DNA of 64,000 nucleotides from Aquipseudomonas alcaligenes_A. GTDB lineage: Bacteria; Pseudomonadota; Gammaproteobacteria; Pseudomonadales; Pseudomonadaceae. Within the stretch, counting starts at the first letter, position 1; every line of letters begins with the position of its first letter. Position numbers and translations under genes: made by a program. Shown here piece after piece: positions 17,056 through 24,821 of the stretch. The DNA lies in the NCBI GenBank assembly GCA_048595745.1, contig CP184361.1. One strand, 5' to 3'. Below the pieces are notes generated by a model. The model was not told where the DNA came from and made no database searches. It saw only the letters and a list, made by a program, of their open reading frames with translations.

Positions 17056-17559
17056 GGACCTTTCCGTCTGTGACGCCGCTCATTCGGTCTGCAATGGTGG
17101 ACCAGACGCCACGGTCCTCAAACACAACATCGCATTGCTGAGCAGCGGCCGCCGATGTCAGAGAGGCTGAACGTCGAGTTTTCTGAGCTGGGACGATCTT
17201 TAGAAAACCATAGCTCATGAAGCGGCAGAATGAAGCGTGCTTTGGGCCGATCATCAACGTCATACGAAACGACTAGGTCGTCACTGCGGGACGCCGAAAG
17301 GGGGCTGAAACTTAGGGTGCTCAAGCCAAAGCTGATACCCGTTTTGATACCACTCGATGCGTTTGGCTGAGTAGCCAGGTGCCTGAAACCCGCATGTTTT
17401 CTAATCATAGATAACCACCAACAGCCATATCGTATTGCATGGTGATCTTGGTAGTGGAGATCACGGCGGAGTCTCTGAAAGGCGGGCGTTTGCGCGCAGA
17501 AGGGCGCGGTATAGCGGTTTCCGCCGGGCAAGGCAGCCGTGATTCGTCCGTTGGTGGAT
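17056..17559. other. gene-free, possibly decayed stretch containing a candidate attR
   Basis: No gene is supported across these 500 bases. At 17332-17351 lies TGATACC-N8-TGATACC-like sequence resembling the 3' end of the integrase fragment (289-305). At 17436-17463 lies a near copy of the ybiT 5' end. The stretch looks like the scarred end of an integrated element. Confidence 0.45.
17436..17463 (+). repeat. right copy of 28-bp direct repeat (candidate attR), ybiT 5'-end remnant
   Basis: The sequence matches 219-246 at 25 of 28 bases in the same orientation. Read on the minus strand it encodes (V)ISTTKITMQ, preserving the ybiT start ISTANITMQ, then leaves the ybiT sequence and soon meets a stop. 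It is best explained as the displaced 5' end of the target gene of an integrated element, or as the element's own attachment copy. Confidence 0.5.
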
Positions 17560-17583
17560 CGGCCGATCCTATCCGATCGGCCG
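17560..17583 (-). terminator. hairpin downstream of the sphingomyelinase-like gene
   Basis: CGGCCGATC and GATCGGCCG pair as 9-bp perfect arms around CTATCC, starting eight bases after the stop of the gene at 17591. There is no clear U tract, so it is a probable but imperfect terminator. Confidence 0.5.
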
Positions 17584-17590
17584 GGGTGCC

Positions 17591-19102
17591 TCAGTAGCGC
17601 AGCTGGCCGCTCCAGTCCGCATATTCGGCCGGTTGCTTCAGCTGCACGCGGAACTGTTCGGCCTCGGCGGGGTTGCCGGTCCACAGGTAGAGGTGGTCCT
17701 TCCAGCTGCCGGAGGGCCAGCGCAGCAGGTAGTAGTCACTGCCACGCACTGTGTCGCGGTCCAGCAGGCGCACCAGATCGCCGTCGGCCAGGCAGCCGTT
17801 GGGCTTGTTCGGCAGCTCGATGCGCAGCTGATTGGAGGAGTCGCCCGCCTTGGGATAGTAGGCGTAGTTGCCGCCACCGCCGCCCAGCCACCAGCTCAGC
17901 CAGTGACCGGGGTGGCGCACTGACTCGATTTCCAGGTAGTCGCCACTGCGGATGCAGAAGCTCACCGGGTAGTGCCAGTTGCGTAGGCTGAACAGGCTTT
18001 CCGGCTCACTGCCGTCGCCAGTGACGCGCAGCCAGTCGTTGGCTTTGCTGGCGCTGGTGCGCAGGGTCTTGCCATTGCTCTGGCTGCGCAGGGTGACCTG
18101 GCCATAGCGGTTGGCTGTCGGCTTGGCCGCGCGGGTCGGGGTGGCGGCCTCGGCGCGGGTGAAGGCGGCGACTGGCGAGTGGTCGGAATAGTCCTGGAAC
18201 TGCCAGGTGGCGCCCGCCAGGTTGACGCTCCAGCGTGGCGACGGGGTGTCCAGCGCCTGGTTGTGCCAGAACGGCGGTTGGGCGTGATTGCGAGAGACGA
18301 AGATGTAGTCCAGGTACTCGGGCGCGTGGTTGGGGTACTGGTAGCTGGCGATGCCGTTGCGCCGCGTGTCGAAGGTGGTGTCGCTGCCGGCGTAGCTGTC
18401 CGGAGCATTAACCTGCAGGCGTTCGAGCAGGTCGCGGTATTCGGCGCTGTCGCGGATCACGTTGAAGTCGCCGCCGATGAACAACACCTGGTCTGGTGCG
18501 ATGCCCTTGGACTCGATGAAGGTGCGCATCTCGTCGAACTGGCTGGCGCGCACGGCCGTGCCCTTGCCATCCGGGCAGCCGGTGTCGGCGGCCTGGGCAT
18601 GGGTGCCGATCACGTGCAGTGGCTGGCCGTTGCGATCCAGGCGGACGTAGACGAAGCCCTTGTTGGACAGGTAGTCGGCACCGCAGCCCTGGGCGTAGAC
18701 GTACTGGATGCGCTCGACGATGGGCCAGCGGCTGACGATGGCCACGCCGCCGTCCTCCGGCGTGGTTTCGGCATAGGCGCCCAGGGTCGCGTCCCAGCCG
18801 CTGCGCGAGCGGCCGAGAACCGGCGTCTGGTGTGGGTACTCGTGCTTCAGGCCGTCGAGCAGGATGGCCGCCGCCGGGTTATCGAACAGCTCGTTGAGGA
18901 TCACCGCGTCCTGACCCTTCATGTAGTCGGCCTGGGCGATCAGCCGGGCGCGGGTCTCCTGGCCCCAGCCCGGCTTGAGCGTGCTGGGCAGGAAGAACAC
19001 GTTGTGGGCCTGCAGCTTGAACTGGTCATTGGCAGCCGCCGGGGCCGGCATGGCGAAGGGGAGTAGGGCGAGGGTGCAGCAGGCGAGCGGGGTTAACTTC
19101 AT
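17591..19102 (-). CDS. secreted sphingomyelinase C-like phosphodiesterase (endonuclease/exonuclease/phosphatase fold)
   Basis: The 503-residue protein has a Sec signal peptide (residues 1-24, APAAA/NDQ). A bacterial neutral sphingomyelinase domain follows (QAHNVFFLPS, ILNELFDNPAA with the metal-binding Glu, IGTHAQA, IGGDFNVIRDS, DYSDHSPVAAF with the catalytic His). The C-terminal 150 residues form a beta-rich extension (RYGQVTLRSQSNGKTLR...) that may bind membranes or glycans. It would act outside the cell on choline phospholipids. The ATG at 19102 with AGGAG nine bases upstream is preferred to an in-frame start 15 codons earlier. It is transcribed alone. Confidence 0.88.
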   Translation of the reverse strand: MKLTPLACCTLALLPFAMPAPAAANDQFKLQAHNVFFLPSTLKPGWGQETRARLIAQADYMKGQDAVILNELFDNPAAAILLDGLKHEYPHQTPVLGRSRSGWDATLGAYAETTPEDGGVAIVSRWPIVERIQYVYAQGCGADYLSNKGFVYVRLDRNGQPLHVIGTHAQAADTGCPDGKGTAVRASQFDEMRTFIESKGIAPDQVLFIGGDFNVIRDSAEYRDLLERLQVNAPDSYAGSDTTFDTRRNGIASYQYPNHAPEYLDYIFVSRNHAQPPFWHNQALDTPSPRWSVNLAGATWQFQDYSDHSPVAAFTRAEAATPTRAAKPTANRYGQVTLRSQSNGKTLRTSASKANDWLRVTGDGSEPESLFSLRNWHYPVSFCIRSGDYLEIESVRHPGHWLSWWLGGGGGNYAYYPKAGDSSNQLRIELPNKPNGCLADGDLVRLLDRDTVRGSDYYLLRWPSGSWKDHLYLWTGNPAEAEQFRVQLKQPAEYADWSGQLRY

Positions 19103-19328
19103 CCTGAAGGCTCCTGGGTGGCCTTGACGGCCTCTTGTGGTGGGCATTCCCGGTCTGTGGAATAGACCAGATGCCAGAAGAATCCTGGAGCACTGTTACA
19201 GTTTTGCAAGTCAGCGCGGATACACCCATGACAGAGCTATTGCGGCGCACGGGTGGTTTGGACTAGGCCAGTTTCGGGCTTCGCCTGCAGGGCGGAACAG
19301 GCTATAACGCAGGCCCGACCTTTGCCGG

Positions 19329-19778
19329 ATGGCACCTGTGTTCGACTTTTCCGTCTACCTCGGCCTGTTTCTCTCCGCCTTCGGTGCGGCCAGCCTGCTG
19401 CCCCTGCAGTCGGAGGCGGTGCTGGCCGGCCTGTTGCTGGGTGGCGCCCAGTCTGCGGCCGTGCTGCTGGCGGTGGCCAGTGTCGGCAATGTACTGGGCT
19501 CGGTGCTGAATGCGGCGCTGGGCCGTGGCATCGAGCGCTTTCGTGAGCGGCGCTGGTTCCCGGTCAGCGCGCAACGCCTGGAGCAGGCCAAGCACACCTA
19601 TCGGCGCTACGGACGCTGGTCGCTGCTGCTGAGCTGGGTGCCGGTGATCGGCGATCCACTGACGCTGATGGCCGGGGTGATGCGCGAGCCCTGGTGGAGC
19701 TTCCTGCTGCTGGTGACCCTGGCCAAGACCGGCCGCTACCTGGTGCTGGCCGCCATTACCCTCGGCTGGGCCGGTTAA
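19329..19778 (+). CDS. YqaA-family inner-membrane protein (DedA/SNARE-associated type)
   Basis: The 149-residue protein has about four hydrophobic segments and the YqaA landmarks (SEAVLAGLLLGG, SVGNVLGSVLNAALGRG, WVPVIGDPLTLMAGVMREP). The family is related to DedA proteins and has no firmly established function; roles in membrane lipid transport are discussed for DedA relatives. The ribosome binding site is weak. It converges on the ppiC gene with nine bases between stops. Confidence 0.85.
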   Translation: MAPVFDFSVYLGLFLSAFGAASLLPLQSEAVLAGLLLGGAQSAAVLLAVASVGNVLGSVLNAALGRGIERFRERRWFPVSAQRLEQAKHTYRRYGRWSLLLSWVPVIGDPLTLMAGVMREPWWSFLLLVTLAKTGRYLVLAAITLGWAG

Positions 19779-19787
19779 GCCGCTCGA

Positions 19788-20066
19788 TCACTCGCGGTAG
19801 AACACCTGGATCAGGTGATAGCCGAACTGGGTCTTCACCGGTCCGTGCACCTCGCGCAGGGGCTTCTTGAAGATCACCTGGTCCACGGCGCGCACCATCT
19901 GCCCCGGGCGCACCTCGCCCAGGTCGCCTCCTTTCTTGCCGGAGGGGCAGGTGGAGTACTTCTTTGCCAGCACATCGAAGGCCTCGCCGGCGGCGATGCG
20001 TTTCTTCAGGGCGGTGGCTTCGGCTTCGGTTTTCACCAGGATGTGGCGGGCCATGGCTTTGGGCAT
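19788..20066 (-). CDS. ppiC: parvulin-type peptidyl-prolyl cis-trans isomerase PpiC
   Basis: The 92-residue cytoplasmic protein is a single parvulin domain (ARHILVKTEAEA, YSTCPSGKKGGDLG, FGYHLIQV), the size of E. coli PpiC. It catalyses rotation of X-Pro bonds. The ATG at 20066 follows GAGGAG at good spacing. It is divergent from the pilus ATPase gene at 20202. Confidence 0.93.
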   Translation of the reverse strand: MPKAMARHILVKTEAEATALKKRIAAGEAFDVLAKKYSTCPSGKKGGDLGEVRPGQMVRAVDQVIFKKPLREVHGPVKTQFGYHLIQVFYRE

Positions 20067-20201
20067 GACGGGCTCCTCATTTTGCGATAGCGCTATTGTG
20101 CCAGTATTCGCCGCGCCATCAGAATGGCGCCATTTTTCAGGCTGATCGGCCAGGCAAAGCTGGCCTACCTTGTTAACTCCACCCAGATGGAAGCGCGTGC
20201 G

Positions 20202-21407
20202 ATGGACCTTTCCCAGATGCTGAAAATCCTGTCCAGTCAGGACGGATCCGACCTCTACCTGTCCACCGGGGCACCGCCCTGCGCCAAGTTCAACGGCGTG
20301 CTCAAGCCGCTCAGCCAGGAGCCGCTCAAGCCAGGTGACGTCGCTGCCATCGCCAATAGTGTGATGGACGCCGAACAGCGTGCCGAGTTCGAGAAGGAGC
20401 TGGAGATGAACCTGGCCATCTCGGTGCCCAATGTCGGCCGCTTCCGCATCAATATCTTCAAGCAGCGCAACGAGGTGTCCATCGTCGCGCGCAACATCAA
20501 GATGGACATACCCAAGTTCGAGGACCTCAAGCTGCCCGAGGTGCTGCTGCAGACGGTGATGGAGAAGCGCGGCCTGGTGCTGTTCGTCGGTGGTACCGGC
20601 TCGGGCAAGTCGACCTCCCTGGCGGCGCTGATCGACTACCGCAACCGCAATAGCGGCGGCCACATCATCACCATCGAGGACCCGGTGGAGTACGTGCACC
20701 GGCACAAGAAGTCGATCATCAACCAGCGCGAAGTCGGCGTGGACACGCGCAGCTTCCACGCCGCGCTGAAGAACACCCTGCGCCAGGCGCCTGACGTGAT
20801 CCTGATCGGCGAGATCCGCGACCGCGAAACCATGGAACACGCCCTGGCCTTCGCCGACACCGGCCACCTGGCTATTTCCACCCTGCATGCCAACAACGCC
20901 AACCAGGCGTTGGATCGCATCATCAACTTCTTCCCCGAGGAGCGCCGCCCGCAGCTGCTCAATGATCTCGGCAACAACCTGCGCGCCTTCGTTTCCCAGC
21001 GCCTGGTCAAGACCGTCGATGGCAAACGCCGTGCCGCCGTGGAGGTGATGCTCGGCACGCCGACCGTACGCGACCTGATCAAGCGCAACGAGTTCTCCGA
21101 GCTTAAGGAGATCATGGAGAAGTCGAAGAACCTCGGCATGCAGACCTTCGACCTGGCGCTGATCGACCTCGTCCATGAAGGCGCCATCGACGAGGAAGAG
21201 GCGGTGAAGAACGCCGACTCAGCCAACAACGTGCGCCTCAAGCTCAAGCTGTACAAGGACAACCCCACCGCCCCGCAGGCTGCCGCCCCGGCGCCCGCAC
21301 CCGTCGCAGCGCCCAAGGCCGCACCGGCCAACTGGGCGATGGAGCTCAAGCTCGAGGAAATCGAGGAAGACACGCCGCCGGAAGATCCCGGACGCCCGGG
21401 CATCTGA
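20202..21407 (+). CDS. PilT/PilU-family type IV pilus retraction ATPase
   Basis: The 401-residue hexameric ATPase has Walker A GGTGSGKST, the Asp box ITIEDPVEYVH, Walker B DVILIGEIRDRETME and the His box GHLAISTLHANNA, all diagnostic of the PilT/PilU/VirB11 group. A Pro/Ala-rich linker and an acidic C-terminal tail (EEIEEDTPPEDPG) extend beyond the core, as in PilU-like proteins. No other pilus genes are nearby, so this is probably an accessory retraction motor. The ATG at 20202 has GGAAG eight bases upstream; an ATG at 20187 would add five residues. Confidence 0.88.
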   Translation: MDLSQMLKILSSQDGSDLYLSTGAPPCAKFNGVLKPLSQEPLKPGDVAAIANSVMDAEQRAEFEKELEMNLAISVPNVGRFRINIFKQRNEVSIVARNIKMDIPKFEDLKLPEVLLQTVMEKRGLVLFVGGTGSGKSTSLAALIDYRNRNSGGHIITIEDPVEYVHRHKKSIINQREVGVDTRSFHAALKNTLRQAPDVILIGEIRDRETMEHALAFADTGHLAISTLHANNANQALDRIINFFPEERRPQLLNDLGNNLRAFVSQRLVKTVDGKRRAAVEVMLGTPTVRDLIKRNEFSELKEIMEKSKNLGMQTFDLALIDLVHEGAIDEEEAVKNADSANNVRLKLKLYKDNPTAPQAAAPAPAPVAAPKAAPANWAMELKLEEIEEDTPPEDPGRPGI

Positions 21408-21431
21408 ACGGCCCGGGCGCGGGACCAGTGG

Positions 21432-22025
21432 CTAGCGTAGGTACTTGGCGTACTTGATCTTCTCGTCGAAGCTCAGATCGGACTTGCTCTTGATCGTATA
21501 GTCGGTGATCGGCTTGCCGTTGCAGGACTCGATCAAGCTGATCGGCAGATCGTGGAAGAAGGTGATCTCCCGCGTGCCGGTGTGGTGCCCGAAGCCCAGG
21601 ATGGTTGAGGCCGCCACGGTGGGGGCGTTGAGCACGATGAAGTCGGCCATCACCTGCTCGGGCGTCGTCCACGCGGCGGCAGCGCCCAGGTCCGGGGCAT
21701 CCTTGGTGCCACCCCAGTAGAAGAAATGTGCATTGGGAATCCGGATCACGTAGTTGTAGTCGGACGTGAAGGAGCCGACATCGGTCCAGGCGGTCGCCAG
21801 TGCGAAGGGGCGGCCGGTTGCCCGCAGGTATTGGGCATAGGCGGCGACCTTCTTTTCCAGCGAGGTGCCCAGGGCACCTTTTACCTCGTTTTTTAGTGTG
21901 TTCCACAGCGAGCTGATCGCTGTCGGCTGCCAGGGGCTATACAGCGTCATCCCGCAGATCAGTCGCACCTCAGGTGCCGGCCACCAGTTGTTCTTTTCGC
22001 CGCGATACAACGTCAGGTTGGGCAT
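21432..22025 (-). CDS. protein of unknown function
   Basis: The 197-residue protein has no signal peptide or membrane segment. I do not recognise the family. Visible blocks are MPNLTLYRGEKNNWWP at the start, YNYVIRIPNAHFFYWGG in the middle, and STILGFGHHTGTREITFFHDLPIS with IESCNG towards the end. The arrangement of an early LYRG, a later ST-L and a RE/E block faintly recalls R-S-E ADP-ribosyltransferases, but the catalytic E-x-E is not evident. GC content is like the flanking chromosome, so it is not a cassette. It ends facing the pilus gene and lies 100 bases from the IS remnant. Confidence 0.75.
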   Translation of the reverse strand: MPNLTLYRGEKNNWWPAPEVRLICGMTLYSPWQPTAISSLWNTLKNEVKGALGTSLEKKVAAYAQYLRATGRPFALATAWTDVGSFTSDYNYVIRIPNAHFFYWGGTKDAPDLGAAAAWTTPEQVMADFIVLNAPTVAASTILGFGHHTGTREITFFHDLPISLIESCNGKPITDYTIKSKSDLSFDEKIKYAKYLR

Positions 22026-22047
22026 GCTCTTGCTCCTTGTAGGTTGG

Positions 22048-22063
22048 GGCAGCCTAGGCTGCC
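22048..22063. promoter_or_regulatory. 16-bp perfect palindrome upstream of the 21432-22025 gene
   Basis: GGCAGCCTAGGCTGCC is fully self-complementary and lies 23 bases before the start of the unknown gene. It could be an operator or a 5'-leader stem. No regulator is adjacent. Confidence 0.35.
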
Positions 22064-22131
22064 GACGTGCCCATTAGGAGCGAGGTGGGGGGAGGGGGAG
22101 CAGAGGGAAGGTCTTCCTTCGGCCAACCGTA

Positions 22132-22304
22132 GAACAGGCCGATAACAATCATGATCCTCGGGATCGTTTGAACGCTTGGCCCCCGCTGCGCGAACTACAG
22201 AATGCCCCGGGCACCCGCCCATGCAAGGCCGGATATGCGATTGCAACCGCGCTGACGACAGAATCGAAAAAGCTTTCCTCACTGCTTGTGGGGAGAGTCT
22301 ATAT
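22132..22304 (+). mobile_element. right-end remnant of a second IS1111-type element
   Basis: About 173 bases match the last 175 bases of the complete IS at 22817-24184 with few differences, including the terminal GGGGAGAGTCTAT next to an attC core GTTAGGC. The transposase gene and left end are missing. This shows that an IS was once inserted in the attC of cassette 25 and that a deletion then removed everything up to position 22131, cutting off the distal end of the array. Confidence 0.8.
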
Positions 22305-22309
22305 GCGTT

Positions 22310-22316
22310 GTTAGGC
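22310..22316 (-). repeat. residual attC core of cassette 25
   Basis: Only the R'' core (GTTAGGC on the plus strand) remains. The rest of the site is replaced by the IS remnant at 22132-22304. Confidence 0.75.
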
Positions 22317-22321
22317 TCTTC

Positions 22322-22726
22322 TTATGCACAGCTAAATGCTCTTATTAAAATAGCTGTAGCTGTGGCGATTGAGATCAGGCCATGCCATACAGAAACCCAT
22401 TTGGGATGAATTGATTTTATGCTTTTTAGCGATCCAATAAATTCGGCTGGAATTTCTGCTGGATTATTTGTGCAATATTTCTTTATGGCTAGAGATAATT
22501 CCCAAGATTGGCGCTGTGCAGAAAATATGGCGTAATTACTGGCGACAGAGAATATTATAAATGCTACCAAGAGGGCAATTAACACTGGCTGAGATAGAGT
22601 TATTTCCTTTTGCCAGGCAATTGCAGCGGAGCCGGCAGCAATAACTTGAAAGTAACCCCAAAACTTATGTGTACCATCAGTTTGGTACTGATGCTGTTCG
22701 ATTGCCTCCTTCAGGGTGTAGAGCAT
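22322..22726 (-). CDS. cassette 25: small membrane protein of unknown function
   Basis: The 134-residue protein has a polar N-terminus, two hydrophobic segments at about residues 27-40 and 46-66, a helical stretch, and a last hydrophobic segment (residues about 115-130) ending RAFSCA. The layout resembles the small SLATT-type two-helix membrane proteins seen near nucleotide-signalling defence genes, but the match is only structural. The ATG at 22726 has GGAG eight bases upstream; longer frames reading in from the IS are artefacts. It is the most distal cassette and its attC is destroyed, so it can no longer be excised. Confidence 0.75.
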   Translation of the reverse strand: MLYTLKEAIEQHQYQTDGTHKFWGYFQVIAAGSAAIAWQKEITLSQPVLIALLVAFIIFSVASNYAIFSAQRQSWELSLAIKKYCTNNPAEIPAEFIGSLKSIKSIHPKWVSVWHGLISIATATAILIRAFSCA

Positions 22727-22753
22727 TTTTCGAGCTCCGTAAAAATTGAAGAG

Positions 22754-22816
22754 CCTAACGTTTGGTTGAGGGACCGGCTTTAGCCGGTCCCGAGTGAGCA
22801 AAGCGAGCAACTTGAA
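22754..22816 (-). repeat. attC of cassette 24, left part, interrupted by IS1111-type element
   Basis: This part carries the R' core (GCCTAAC) and the stem GGACCGGCTTTAGCCGGTCC. It continues at 24185-24197 on the other side of the IS; joined, the two parts give a normal 76-bp site. Confidence 0.88.
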
Positions 22817-24184
22817 GGCTGTAATGGACTCTCCCCGCACCGCGTTTCTTCTATAAGACTGTTCGCTGGGAGAGTGGCAATGAAACGCATAGCAGTCGAT
22901 TTGGCCAAGTCCGTTTACCAGGTTGCCGAGAGTATCCATGTCGGCCGGGTGGATCGTCGCAGGCGGCTCGATCCGGAGGCATTCCGGCGATATGTACAGG
23001 AGCAGCCGGAGCCTGTCGAGTGGGTGATGGAAGCCTGCGGCACGGCGCATTACTGGGGGCGGGTGGCGCAGGCGCGGGGGCATCGGGTGGTGCTGTTGCA
23101 CCCGCGCTACGTGCGGCCGTATCGGCGGCGCAACAAGACCGATCGCAACGACTGCGATGCCATCCTCGAAGCAGCGCGTTGTGCCGACATGCACCCGGTG
23201 CCGGTAAAAAGCCACGAGCAGCAGCAAGTGCAGCAGCTGCATAACCTGCGCGAGGCCTGGAAAAAGACCCGGGTGCAGCACATCAACCTGCTGCGCGGCA
23301 TCCTGCGCGAACTGGGCGTGGCGGCGCCGAGTGGCACCCAGGCCTTTCTACGCCAGGCCTGCGAGCTGATCGAGCGTCCAGAAGTTTGCGCCCTGCGCGG
23401 CTCGCTGCAGATGGTGTTGGCCGAAATCAGCCTGTGCGAACAGTCGATGCGCGACTGCGAAGAACAACTGGCGCGCTGGCATGTCGACGATGACATCGTG
23501 CACAAACTCGACGAAGTCAGCGGTATCGGATTGCTCACCGCCAGCGCCCTGAAAACCGCCGTCGGCAACCCCGAACGCTTCGCCAGCGGCCGACATCTGA
23601 GCGCCTGGCTCGGCATGACCCCCAACGAATACAGCAGCGGCGAACGGCGCAGACTCGGGTGCATCAGCTGCAAAGGCAACACCTACGTGCGCACCCTGCT
23701 GATCCACGGCGCCCGCGCGGCACTGCTGGCCGCCAAGCGCTGCCAGACGCGAACGCCGGAGCGCCTGACCCAGCTGCAGCGCTGGGCCCTGCAAACGGCC
23801 GAACGTATCGGCCACAACAAAGCGGCGGTGGCGCTGGCGAACAAACTGGTGAGGATCTGCTGGGCAGTGTGGTGCCATGAGCGACGTTTCAGCGGCGACT
23901 GGCAGAGTGCCAGGCCCGCCTGACGGCGGGGGTAATCAGCAAGACGAGGTGAACTTCCTGCGGTTGTGGTGAGAAGCGAGACTGTCGGAACAGGCGAGTC
24001 CTGCAGCGGAACAAGGCCGATAACAATCATGATCCTCGGGATCGTTTGAACGCTTGGCCCCCGCTGCGCGAACTACAGAATGGCCCGGGCACCCGCTCAT
24101 GCAAGGCCGGATATGCGATTGCAACCGCGCTGACGACAGGATCGAAAAAAGCTTTCCTCACTGCTTGTGGGGAGAGTCCATATG
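22817..24184 (+). mobile_element. complete IS1111-group (IS110 family) element inserted in an attC site
   Basis: The element is about 1368 bp. Perfect 13-bp subterminal inverted repeats (ATGGACTCTCCCC at 22824-22836 and its complement at 24169-24181) lie a few bases inside the ends, and there is no target duplication. These are hallmarks of the IS1111-attC subgroup, which inserts at one fixed position of attC sites. The element carries one transposase gene. The flanking attC sequence rejoins as TTGAA/CGCATTGTTAGG, matching the intact site at 26199-26211. Confidence 0.92.
22880..23923 (+). CDS. IS110/IS1111-family DEDD transposase
   Basis: The 347-residue transposase has the RuvC-like DEDD catalytic residues D7 (AVDLAKS), E51 (VMEACG), D88 and D91 (KTDRNDCDA), then a coiled middle region and the C-terminal transposase_20 domain with the conserved serine region (SGIGLLTASAL...GRHLSAWLGMTPNEYSSGERRRLG). 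Length is normal and uninterrupted. ATG 22880 is chosen because GGGAG precedes it by seven bases; a GTG at 22874 is the alternative. It acts on circular IS intermediates joined at the subterminal repeats. Confidence 0.95.
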   Translation: MKRIAVDLAKSVYQVAESIHVGRVDRRRRLDPEAFRRYVQEQPEPVEWVMEACGTAHYWGRVAQARGHRVVLLHPRYVRPYRRRNKTDRNDCDAILEAARCADMHPVPVKSHEQQQVQQLHNLREAWKKTRVQHINLLRGILRELGVAAPSGTQAFLRQACELIERPEVCALRGSLQMVLAEISLCEQSMRDCEEQLARWHVDDDIVHKLDEVSGIGLLTASALKTAVGNPERFASGRHLSAWLGMTPNEYSSGERRRLGCISCKGNTYVRTLLIHGARAALLAAKRCQTRTPERLTQLQRWALQTAERIGHNKAAVALANKLVRICWAVWCHERRFSGDWQSARPA

Positions 24185-24197
24185 CGCATTGTTAGGT
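24185..24197 (-). repeat. attC of cassette 24, right part after the IS
   Basis: CGCATTGTTAGGT supplies the R'' core of the site split by the IS. It directly follows the IS right end and precedes the stop of cassette 24. Confidence 0.88.
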
Positions 24198-24202
24198 GAT
24201 GC

Positions 24203-24736
24203 TCATTGTTGAAAGGATAGCGCCCACTTGCCATTAGCAAGTGAGACTTTGCCTTTAACTGGCTGGGACGCACAGCACAGAGAATCCTTTGACCAGTCAG
24301 GTACAAAGCCGGAGAACATAATTTCGCCGTTTTCAAGATAGAGTCGCTCAAGATGCTTTGGAAAATCAGAGGGGGTTTGGGTAGGCGTAGAGAGTTCGGG
24401 CACTACATTTATTTTGTGATAGGCGCCATATTTCATGGCGATTAGCAGTGTGCGCCCCATGGCACTACCGCCCGAGCATCCAAAGTCTAAGCCAATTACT
24501 GCGACAAAAATTGGTTCTTTTTGAATTTTGTACTTCACCAGATGGCTTGGATTAAAGCTAAAAGAACAACCTATAGCGTTTCCGTAGCTTTCTAGCAAAG
24601 CTGGTATCGTTTTTTCGGCTGCTAGTTGCCCTGCGTCCCAAGCTTTTTCTGCTTCTATGTCTTTCTGCGATATCTCTGCCCAGCACGGCATGCAGAATAG
24701 GATGAGCGAAAGAGCGCGAAGACTTTGAAGTTCCAT
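24203..24736 (-). CDS. cassette 24: exported protein of unknown function (copy of cassette 20)
   Basis: The 177-residue protein has a signal peptide (LSLILFCMPCWA/E) and a mature part with GCSFSFNPSHLVKYKI, GLDFGCSGGSAMGRTLL and four or more cysteines, so it is likely periplasmic and disulfide-bonded. I do not recognise the family. It is almost identical to the cassette-20 protein; residues differ at three places (I/M, A/V, F/V). The start ATG follows AGGTG supplied by the neighbouring attC core. Its own attC is split by the IS. Confidence 0.8.
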   Translation of the reverse strand: MELQSLRALSLILFCMPCWAEISQKDIEAEKAWDAGQLAAEKTIPALLESYGNAIGCSFSFNPSHLVKYKIQKEPIFVAVIGLDFGCSGGSAMGRTLLIAMKYGAYHKINVVPELSTPTQTPSDFPKHLERLYLENGEIMFSGFVPDWSKDSLCCASQPVKGKVSLANGKWALSFQQ

Positions 24737-24741
24737 CTTTC

Positions 24742-24817
24742 ACCTAACGTTTGGTTAAGGGGCCGGCTTTAGCCGGTCCCAGTGAGCGCAGCGAACGTTT
24801 TGAACCAATTGTTAGAG
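24742..24817 (-). repeat. attC of cassette 23 (76 bp)
   Basis: Cores ACCTAAC and GTTAGAG flank the stem GGGGCCGGCTTTAGCCGGTCCC; the common Pseudomonas-type site of this array. Confidence 0.93.
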
Positions 24818-24821
24818 GCAT

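Noticed and set aside
17118..17684. Frame of 188 codons between the hydrolase fragment and the sphingomyelinase gene
   Set aside because: It lacks a ribosome binding site and any domain, and runs across the candidate attR and a terminator-like hairpin.
22727..23281. N-terminal extension of the cassette 25 frame into the IS
   Set aside because: The extension is antisense transposase sequence and attC; the ATG at 22726 with its own ribosome binding site gives the real gene.
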